From Cynocephalus volans (taxonomy: Eukaryota > Chordata > Mammalia > Dermoptera > Cynocephalidae), in the NCBI RefSeq assembly GCF_027409185.1, contig NC_084461.1, forward strand, positions 147,295,001 through 147,359,000: a stretch of DNA of 64,000 bases, given 5' to 3'. How positions within the stretch are numbered: position 1 is the first letter of the stretch; each line of letters starts with the position of its first letter. This document shows, in pieces, positions 55,371 to 64,000 of this stretch. Position numbers and translations under genes: made by a program. Under the pieces are notes generated by a model. That model worked only from the letters and a program-made list of their open reading frames with translations, did no database searches and was not told the DNA's origin.

Positions 55371-58300
55371 ATGCTGATTTAGGTGCTTTCATCCCATTCA
55401 AGGACATTGATAGACAGTAGATAAACTTTTACTGAACCAGCAGTCAGAAATTCTAAACACAACACAGGGTTGTGTGCCCTCAGAAGCTCTGGGGAGCTTT
55501 CCTTCCTGATCATTTCCAGCTTCTAGTGGTTGTTGGTGTTCCTTGGATTAAGACCACATCACTCTAATCTCTTTTGCCATCTTCACATCACCTTCTCCAC
55601 TTCTGTATGTCTGTCTGATCTTCTTCTGCCTCTTTCTTATAAGGACACTTTTGATGGCATTTCAGGCCATCTGGATAATCCAGGTAATCACCTCTTCTCC
55701 AGATTCTTAGTTTGATCATATCTTTGCCATACAAGATAATATTTACTCTTCTGTCATATAAATTAATACTCAAAGTTCCCAGTGATTAGGGCATGCAAAT
55801 AGAGTTTTTTGTTGTTGTTGGTTTTTTTGAGCCACCACTGAGCCCACTACATATAATTAATGTTAAGTAATATAAAGAGGAAAGAGGAGATGGGCTTCTT
55901 GGTATCTAATATGTTCTGGATATTTGGAAGAAAGGATGGGAGACATGGCATGGTCACCCTCCTAGCTGTCATGGAAAGGAATTCTGAGAGACCTGGCCTT
56001 AGCTGTCACTTTCACCAGTGTCTGGAATAGAGAGTACGTAGCCTACCAGAGCATCCAGCTGAAAAGGTTTAGTAATTGTTTTTGTGTTTTAACTGGCTTA
56101 ATCTTTTTGTTGTAATGTGCCCTAATAGCAGCGATATTACAAATTTATAAAAAAGAAGCTGTCTGAGGATGTCTGGATTATACAGTAAGCAGTCTTGAAG
56201 AGAAGGAATAAGGCACTTTAAAACTTTAAGCTTCTAATGAGCTTAATTTGTGACCTTATCAACACTAGCAAAACATGTGATTGTAAAGCTTTCTAGAAGG
56301 GTGAGATCACAGTATTCTAGGCTTGATGATTCAACCTAAGACCCCACTCAGATATGATGTCGTCAAGACTGAATGTGTATTCGAAGCACCTTGTACTTAT
56401 GCTGTTGTTTTACACAGATGATCTTAAACAAAAACTTACCTTTAAATGTCATTGTAAAGGGCTTTCTCCTTTGTTTGAGGATCAGGTCATACAATTGGTA
56501 AATATTACTGCCGTGTAGATTTTCATAATGCCTGTCCATCAGAAAGTTTTGGCTGGTACTACACATTGCAATTTAAGCACGATGCTATCAGTTATGCAGA
56601 AATTAACATTAAATTTTTCAGTATATCTTACAAGCATTCAGGAAAAATTAATGACTTACAGAATCTTATAGTTGGGAAAGAATTTAGAGTAAGCTGATGC
56701 AACCACCCATTTGATTTGATGCTTGAACAGTTTTTCCTATGAACGCTTTGCTGAGAGGACATATAGATTTTGTTGGAATACCTCTAACATGAGGGAACTC
56801 ACCACCTTTCAGAAGAACCTTTTTGGAACATATTTTAATGGTAGTGCATTATGAAAAAAATGGTCCTATGCAAAACATTAATTTAGATGTTTTGTTACAT
56901 AATTTGCAGACAGATTACCTTTTCTAGTAACCTCTTTTCCAAGCAGACAATCCTTAGTGTTTTCTAAAGTTCTTAATGTGACACTGTTTTGAGTTATCAT
57001 TTAAGGCTTTGTCTAAACAGGTAGATATTGCTAGGGCTAATGAGCCCTTACTAACACTGACTGCAACCATCTGTGAATCCAAGTTAGTAGAAAGTAGGAA
57101 GAAGCTACAAAATCAGAGTGGGAGGGACTTAAGAATTATAGGCTTTGGCTGGTACTTTGGGACAGGAGAATCAGTGAAGTTCCTGTAAGATTTGGAGCTG
57201 TTGGTAGGTGTTTTACTTACACCAAATAAGGGGTTCATATTACAGTAATTATAAAAACTTTGAAGCATCTCATGGAAATGAAGGCTAGGAATGGAGCCAA
57301 GCTTCAAAAAGGAACTAGAATGAGACTCTACAGAGCTGTAAGAAACCCATAAAGTCTGTTCATTCATTTTTTTCTATCTCTTTCTGTCTCTCTCTTTTTC
57401 AGTTTCCATCTTATTTCTTATTTTCTTTACACATCTTCTGCATTTGCTCTATCTTTTTCTGTCTCTACAAACTGCCTCATGCGACATTCATGACTATCAA
57501 TTTTACATGTTACTCTTTAAGATTTACTCAGACCAACTGTCCTCCATTACAATTCCAAATTCCCAGAAGATAGAAGCCACTTGTCCCAACCAAAGTCAGG
57601 GCAGTCATTTTTCCTCATCTAATCATTTGGAGCTGAGGGGCTGGGGAAATGGAGTGATGTTCAACATTATGGCTGAGAGGCTTATGCCTGTAGATCAGGA
57701 TCAGACAATTCCAGGAGAATGTAGATGGCTCTAGACCAGGACAGGCAATCCCCAAAATGTCTACAACATGGAAGGGCAACTTTGAGTTTCCTGGCATTTG
57801 AAAAAGCAGAGTAAAATATTTTGTGCAGGAGGTACCTATGTGGGAGCCTGAGGGTACAAAAGCAACAACTCGGTTGCTTAATGAAAGAGGATGTTTGGCT
57901 TTTCTCTCTTGCCTAAATCAGTTTAGAAAGGGATTCACAGGAGACCAAATATGCAGAAATAAATTGTGTACTAAATTTTATGAACCCAGCTTGGTGAACT
58001 TGGTGAAAGAAGGAACTTCAACAAATAAAACTTTTAATATGTTCCAAGAGTAGATTTTTATTCTTGCCAATTAGGTCACATTTTGTGTTCATATTTATTA
58101 TGTTCCACTTAAATTTATGTCTTTTTAAATATTTGATGTTGTTAAGTTATACCTCAACTATCTATACTTAACTAGTATTTCTTTTGACATTTATCCTAAT
58201 TGCATTTATGACTTAACTCATCATTCTAGTCTAATATGACTTTTCTGGATTCTGCTCCAATAATCTAATATGGTAGTTATCCCTTCAGCTTTATGTCAAC

Positions 58301-59902
58301 TGAAAATATGATTACATGCCATCAGGTAGTGATGAGGTATTGAAAACAAGGTATCAGTTGGAGTACAATCAGCACTCGGCAGGATAATAGAGATCTTGAC
58401 TGTGATTTCAACTCTGAAATATTGTATGAATTTGCATAAGCCATTTAATTGGATTGTGCTTTCTTTTATTCATATATAAATAGAGTAATAAACAGTTGTA
58501 TAACTATAAAGTGCAATAACATCTAAGAAGAGGTTGAGCAACTGCTTAAAGTTCCATATAAATTGATTGTATTGTAGAACTTCTCTTGTCTCATGTATCA
58601 GGAAGTGCCAGGTGGAATGAATAGCTACAATTTTGTCCTTGTGGTGGCCTGATCTGAAGGTCCAATTGGAGTTTTCTCTGCAGCAGAAAGAAGTTAGGAA
58701 ACTACAGCTGTGGAGCACACCTTTACTGGAGAGGCAATTTCTTCATCCTTCCCATCAAATGTACTTTCAGTGTCAGATAGTGCCTTTAAGGCACCAGTCA
58801 GTATATACATCAAGCCTGTTAAAAGTGATTCCAGTTAAAGGAATTACATTACTTTGATTCTCAGATAGCTCCTCTGATTGCAACGTGTCTTCTACAGGGG
58901 ATGCATACTGTTTTAACTTGTACAGCAATCCTATGCCCTTCTTTATGTTTTTAACAGCACACCTACTTCCCTTCATGTAACCACTCCTTTTCCATCTCAG
59001 TCCAAGTAGTTTGGTAGGGCTGAACAATTGTCCCAAAGGTGACATGTGGAATACACTTAACCAATTAGAACCTGGTCTCCATTGACCACAGCAATGGAGT
59101 CAGAGACTAACATGCAAATCAAGTCAGTCCAATCAGGATTCGTTCCAGAGAACTTAAATAGCAAGTGGAATAATAAAGACAAAAACAGTTGCCACTGGTA
59201 ATTAGTTTTTGCTGTGTAGATAATCCAGACTGCCCTACTTTCTGTCCTTCCGAAGGCCTGCATGTTCACCCATTAGTTATCATAACATCAACAAGCTACT
59301 GCACCCATTTACAGTAAATTTGCTTAAGTAATCCTGTGCTGTTTTTGTCACCTGCAACTAGATAAATAAAACTGATACATAACATGATTTAAGAAAATGA
59401 AAAAAATATGCAGTCTAGAATCAAGAAAATGCTATACTCAGATGGTTCCAGGGACTCCTCCATGCCTGCACTTTAAGTCCCCATGAGTTCTGTGCCTTTC
59501 CCAGTTATGCCGGTAAGACCCAGTATCAACCGGGATGCTCCATGATTCCTTTCATCACCCACTGTATAACCCCCTCTATTTCTACAGGACACCCCTGCAC
59601 ATTTGCATCAGTCCAGATCATGCTGTCTCTTGAGTTCCTTTTGTCTCGCACTTACTTGATATGATTTGCCTCATTTTAGCTGGGTCCCTGCTTCCATTGA
59701 CTAAATTCCTCCACCAAATCTCAAACTCAAAAGTGAACTTAAATTCTACATTTTCTCTGTCTATCCATGAGTATTCCTAATATTCTAGAGATATTTAGTA
59801 TTTGTCAGAGAAATTCAATCACAGAAAATATTTTCTTCCTAATATAACTATAGCAAAAGTCTCATTGACGTTATCTACTCAGCCCTGTATGACATTGAGA
59901 AG
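55371..59902. other. About 4.5 kb largely unassigned sequence
   Basis: No exon or RNA gene supported. 56650-56830 ('ttgatgcttgaacag', 'cctctaacatgagggaactcacc') resembles an ancient LINE/SINE remnant, and 58370-58490 a plus-strand MIR core ('tgtatgaatttgcataagcc'). Frames of 60-96 codons lack domains. Confidence 0.4.
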
Positions 59903-60420
59903 TGCATTAGTTATCTATTGCTCAGTAACAAATCACCCGCAAACTTAGTGGTTTCAAACAGCAACACTTATGTTACAGTTTCTGTAGGTGTGGAATATGG
60001 GCAGAGCTTAATTGGATTCTCTGCTCAGGGGCTCTCAAAAGCTGCAGTCACAGTGTCAGCAATGTCTCTGATCTCATCTCACAGCTCAACTGAGGAAGAA
60101 TTTGCTTCCAAACTCACTTTTGTGATTGATGACAGAATTCAGTTTCTCAAGGAATGTTGGATTGTCTGGTGGCTAAAGGCTTCCCTCAGATCCTTGGTGT
60201 GCTGGCCTCTCCTTTTGGCAGCCAGCCTCATCAGAGCAAGCAAGCAAAAGAAGCAGAGAGAAAGAATGTGGACAAGATGGAAGTCACTGTCTTATAAAGT
60301 AATCTTGGAAGTGACATCCCATCACATTTTTCATTTTATTGGTTAGAAGCAAATCGTGTTGTCCAGCCCACCCTCAGTAGAGAAAATTCCACAAGATCAT
60401 GAATGCTAGGAGTCATGTCA
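59903..60420 (+). mobile_element. MLT2-like ERVL LTR, 3' end lost
   Basis: 'ttagttatctattgctcag', 'acaaatcacc', 'aacttagtggtttcaaac', 'gttacagtttctgtaggtg', 'gggctctcaaaagctgcagt', 'catcagagcaagcaagc', 'ggaagtgacatcccatcaca' and 'tattggttagaagcaa' follow the MLT2 LTR layout. The last 60-80 bp expected of the family are absent. The 142-codon frame here is LTR-derived. Confidence 0.7.
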
Positions 60421-61459
60421 AAAGCTTCTTTCCATGTAGGGTGACAATTTTTTTTTTCACTTATTGATCACCTAGCTTAATCGCCAAACATTGACAGTGA
60501 TAGACAAGAAAGAACATAACATTTCCTTTATAATGTCCTTACAATTGTATGTTTTCTACAATACCATCTCTGTACTTGTCAAGAGAAACTGCACATGCAT
60601 TTGTTACTGAAATCTTCCATTGTCAAGTTTACTTTCACAGCAGTGTGTCCTCTTAAAACTCAGTGCTACATACTCAAGTGATCATAATATAATATGCTTG
60701 GACATGCTGAAGACCAGATTCCTATTTGCCAAAGGTGCAATATTGCACAGCGTTTCCACTGACAATCAGCTGTTCAGTCATTGTCCTCTATCAGTGAAGA
60801 TGTGAATATAGTTGACTTGATTCTACTGGGATGTCAGTAACTCTAGGACTCATGTCTTTGCTAAGCAGTGAATCGTCTTATTACAGAAGATTGTCCACAT
60901 GTTTTTTTCATGCATGATATAGGTAGTTTTTTTCTTCTCTATTATCTTGTTTTAGACTTCACAGTTCTCTGAAATCTACTTCTTATAAGTGTGATTACAG
61001 AAAACTGTGTGTGTGTGTGTGTGTGTATGTGTGTGTCCAGAGTCAGTGTCTGCCTTGGTTTGCCTAAATCTAGGAGTTTCATATTTCGGTAATTTTTGTT
61101 TCTACATAGTTTCATGATTGTCATCACCAGTGTCCTGGTACACAGATAAGTTAATTTATACATGCTATGCTTTTATGATGAAAAAATGGAATGAAAAGCT
61201 TGAAATTTGAATCAATGTTCAACTGTGTCATATGGAGAATATAACATGACAATAGCTGTGTTATGTGGAAAAAAGAATGGTCATTCTGATTAATGGAGAT
61301 TTCTAGTTAGAAGGAACCACATGTTATGAGTTATCCAGAGGTTAGAGTAAACGTTTTCTATTATATCTGTATTTTTTTACACAATAGCAAAATAACTATG
61401 ATGCCAGGATATTGCAGGAGAATATGCAACACATTTATTGTTTTTATTCATTAATATTT
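60421..61459. other. Unassigned sequence with (TG)n
   Basis: A TG microsatellite lies at 61007-61037. No gene or other named repeat. Confidence 0.5.
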
Positions 61460-61640
61460 TTATTTATTCACTCATTCAGTAAACAGGTGAGGAATCTACA
61501 CTCTGGCCAGATACTGCACTGAGTACTAGTGAACATAAATAACACATAGTCCTTGCACTTTAGAAATTCACTGTTTATTTAGAGAAAACAGATATAAGTA
61601 TTTATAGTGTTTTACACAAATTAGTGATAATAAAAGGATG
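61460..61640 (+). mobile_element. L2/MIR-type remnant
   Basis: 'ttattcactcattcagtaaaca', 'ccagatactgcactgagtac', 'tagtccttgcactttagaaa' is the usual old L2-end wording. Confidence 0.55.
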
Positions 61641-61889
61641 TAAATGATATGGAAATTTGGAACTCATTTTCAAACTTTAGTATTTCATTAACTGGAAAAC
61701 TATTTTTAAAAAATTATTTGGGGCTTAAATAGATTTATTTGGTTACCTATAGGCTCAAAATCTATTACCATCATCATATTATGAAATATAGGCTATTTTA
61801 CTACCGAAAACAAAGGAAGGACATATTTTAGATTAAAATGTGTTCCTTTTAAGGAAAAGCAATGGTATTATTTATTTTTGTTAGCAACA

Positions 61890-62372
61890 CTATTAGTTAT
61901 CTATTTCTGCTTAACAAATTTCCCCTAAACCAAGAGACTTAAGCAAAAATGTATACTCTCACAGTTCCTACAATTTAGGATCCTGGACACAGCTTAGCTG
62001 GAAGCCTCTGGCTCAGGGTCTCATAAGGCTGCAACTGAGGTGTCCATTGAGGCTACAATCATTTGAAAGCCCAACTGGAGGAGGATCCTTTCCAAACTCT
62101 CTTAAGTGGCTGTTACTGGCTTTTGGCTAGAGGCCTGCATTCCTTCCCATTTGTGCTTCCACATAGGGTGGAAGGTGGCAGTGGCAAAGTGAGAAAACAA
62201 GAGAGAGAAGAACTAATGGGAGCCACAGTGTCTCCTAACATAATCTCAGAAGTGGCAGCTGGTACTTTTTTCTGTATCTTACTCAGAGATACTAGGTGGT
62301 CCAGCCCACATCTGAGACTATGAATACCAGGAAGTAGAGATTTGTGGACCATCTTAGAGACTGCCTATCACA
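61890..62372 (+). mobile_element. MLT2-like ERVL LTR
   Basis: It starts 'ctattagttatctatttctg' and carries 'cacagcttagctgg', 'gctcagggtctcataaggct', 'ggtccagcccacatctgaga' and 'atgaataccaggaagtagag'. It ends 'agagactgcctatcaca'. It has the same orientation as the LTR at 59903-60420 and is clearly related to it. Confidence 0.75.
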
Positions 62373-62559
62373 GAAACATGACATCAGTCTTTTTCATGTT
62401 TTATTGCACCTTGTATTGATGAATCTCTGTAACAACTAAAAGGAGGAAAAAGAAAGGAAAGGCTTCCCAGAGGCAGTAACTGAACAGCATATTCACACAC
62501 ACACAAAAAAAGGGGTTGTTACAGTGACTGTTACAAGGAAGAGCTACCAGGTAAGAAAT

Positions 62560-62745
62560 GGCAAGACGTATCACTTGGGCTAGAGGAAAAGTGGGTAGAT
62601 ACAGAGACAGAGCTAACAGTGCTGCAGAAGTAGGCAGGGGCCAGGTACTGCAGAGGCTTACATGCCTTACTAAGGAACTGGGTTTATATCTTAGAAGGTG
62701 ATTTAAATTACACTTACAAAATGGGGAGCTTAAAGTTTTCTTGTC
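62560..62745 (+). mobile_element. L2-related remnant
   Basis: 'gaagtaggcaggggccaggtactgcagaggcttacatgcctta', then 'ggaactgggtttatatctta', matches the L2-type repeat also seen at 16430-16745. Confidence 0.5.
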
Positions 62746-63335
62746 GTCTTTATGAATATTTTTTGTGAAATTATTAGTTAGTTGAAAGTTGCTTTGATAG
62801 AAAACATCAGTAGAGTTGTTTAGAAGTTACATATATGTTTGTTGTCCAATGATTAAATGCCTGAAAAGAAATGTATAATTTAAAATTAATATTCTAATTA
62901 AAAAATAAGAACAAATCAGAGCACTTTTCTAATAAATTTTGGCAAAAAGGGCCAAGTGTGTCTTTTAAACAATATTTTGTCATAGCATATCAATAAGAAA
63001 TGTTTAAGGGGACAGAGGTGAAGTATACCCTAAAACTGCTAAGCTTAGCCTCCTATCATTAGCAAAATTAATCTCTATCCCTCCTGTTATAAGAATTCTT
63101 GATAGGAAGTCTCAGTCATAATTAGAAAAGTTCAATCTTAGTAAGTCCTTCAATCTTGTAAACACTGTCCTGTGTTGTTCTGACAGTGTTTTCATTAAGG
63201 AGCAACAGATACCAGTGAAAGTGTCACTCTTTTTAAAATGCTTGAGAAACTCTATTTGACTCCAATGGTGACTCATTTTCTGGCTTCTTTAGTGATTCCA
63301 TGAATTGCATATGTGTATAACTTCACATGCATGTG
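62746..63335. other. Unassigned sequence
   Basis: AT-rich, no feature recognised. Confidence 0.45.
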
Positions 63336-63767
63336 TGCTGTGGATTGAACTGTATCCCCTAAAGTCTGTATACTGGAAACTTAACCCCCACTGTGACACA
63401 GTTAAGAGGGTGGGGAATCCTATTATGGTAATTAAAAGGTGGGGCCTTGAAGAGGTGATTAGATTGTGAGGACCATACACAGTGAATGGATTAAAAAGTT
63501 GATGGTTTAATGGTGGTGTGGGCATGGTTCTGATGGCTTTAAAAGGAGAGCACATGAGAAGCTCTTTCTCTGTCTGCTTCTACCATTCACTATGTGACAC
63601 CCTACTTTGCTGTGAAGAGTCATTACCCACCAACAAGGCCCTCACCAGATGTGTTCCCGGGACTTTGGACTTCCCAGCCTCTATGACTGTAAGAAATAAA
63701 TTCTATTTCTTTTTACATTACTCAGTTTCAGGAATTTTGTTATAAGCAACAGAAATGGACTAAGACA
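63336..63767 (+). mobile_element. MaLR solo LTR, same subfamily as the copy at 22 kb
   Basis: It starts 'tgctgtggattgaactgtat', continues 'actggaaacttaacccccac' and 'gctttaaaaggagagcacat' (TATA-like), then 'ctcaccagatgtgttccc' and 'gacttcccagcctctatg', and ends 'agaaatggactaagaca'. Flanking pentamers are 'atgtg' and 'gtgtg' (4 of 5). It is the inverted relative of 22089-22536. Confidence 0.85.
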
Positions 63768-64000
63768 GTGTGTATATGTGTACACACACTCACACACAAA
63801 TTCATGTGTCCATTCATATACTCAGAGGGAAATACAACTCCATAGAACAAAAATCTCAAAATATCTCAATACAGCATCCTGGGAAGTTTTATTCTGGCCT
63901 GCAAATCACCTTGCATTTTGCTATAAAAATGGTCATATCATTTTCGAATGGACACCTGGGGCTACTTCTGAATATGCTTCCAGTATATGATATAAAAACT
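63768..64000. other. Window end, unassigned
   Basis: A short CA-rich tract at 63780-63800, then unassigned sequence. Confidence 0.5.

Noticed and set aside
59918..60346. 142-codon plus-strand frame
   Set aside because: It lies inside an MLT2-like LTR and matches LTR wording, not a protein family.
1..64000. CRISPR arrays, operons, phage or other prokaryotic systems
   Set aside because: Interspersed repeats, poly(A)-tailed retroposons and lack of dense coding show vertebrate DNA; no spaced direct-repeat array exists.

Overview
This is mammalian nuclear DNA: AT-rich, and dense in L1 and L2 LINEs, MIR, MaLR and ERVL LTRs and hAT/Tigger DNA-transposon fossils. Lineage clue: at least six SINEs resemble tRNA-Ile, most of them two tRNA-like units joined head to tail with no tRNA-unrelated body. 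This design matches what I recall of the CYN SINEs of colugos (Dermoptera). There are no Alu, B1/B2, Bov or carnivore SINEs. I infer a colugo (Galeopterus/Cynocephalus) at moderate confidence; bats are the main alternative.

I find no multi-exon host gene, and no tRNA, rRNA or CRISPR feature. The only convincing protein-coding sequence is an intronless, uninterrupted 271-codon copy of ZCCHC9 (39300-40115) with all four CCHC zinc knuckles. It sits in a retrocopy of about 2 kb (39181-41220) that keeps UTR-like flanks, a decayed poly(A) tail and a probable target-site duplication. About 0.7 kb upstream, on the same strand, lies a well-preserved 399-bp solo retroviral LTR (38056-38454) with perfect TGTTA/TAACA ends, a TATA-like box, a poly(A) signal and a 4-bp target duplication. 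It is a plausible ready-made promoter for the retrocopy.

Layout. 1-2770: the 3' end of an L1 followed by three more same-strand L1 3' ends, with an old tRNA-like SINE between the first two. 2.8-9.9 kb: SINEs, microsatellites including a (GGAA)n array grown from an L2-like tail, an MST-type MaLR LTR and hAT fossils. 10-16.8 kb: an MLT1 LTR, L2, MER20, a Tigger element with an internal tandem duplication, and MIR. 16.8-28 kb: mostly unassigned sequence, an inverted MaLR LTR with a perfect 5-bp target duplication, a candidate truncated retrocopy and a SINE. 28.4-30.8 kb: an unusually long L2. 31-37 kb: largely unassigned. 37.4-41.2 kb: a 29-bp poly-C run, MIRs, the solo LTR and the ZCCHC9 retrocopy. 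41.2-52.6 kb: mostly unique sequence with a second small retrosequence, an old minus-strand L1 and an LTR-like repeat. 52.7-55.4 kb: an old minus-strand L1. 55.4-64 kb: two MLT2-like LTRs, MIR/L2 remnants and a second copy of the MaLR family seen at 22 kb.

Repeat family names come from recall of consensus sequences and were not checked against a library. Old-repeat boundaries are approximate unless a target duplication is given.
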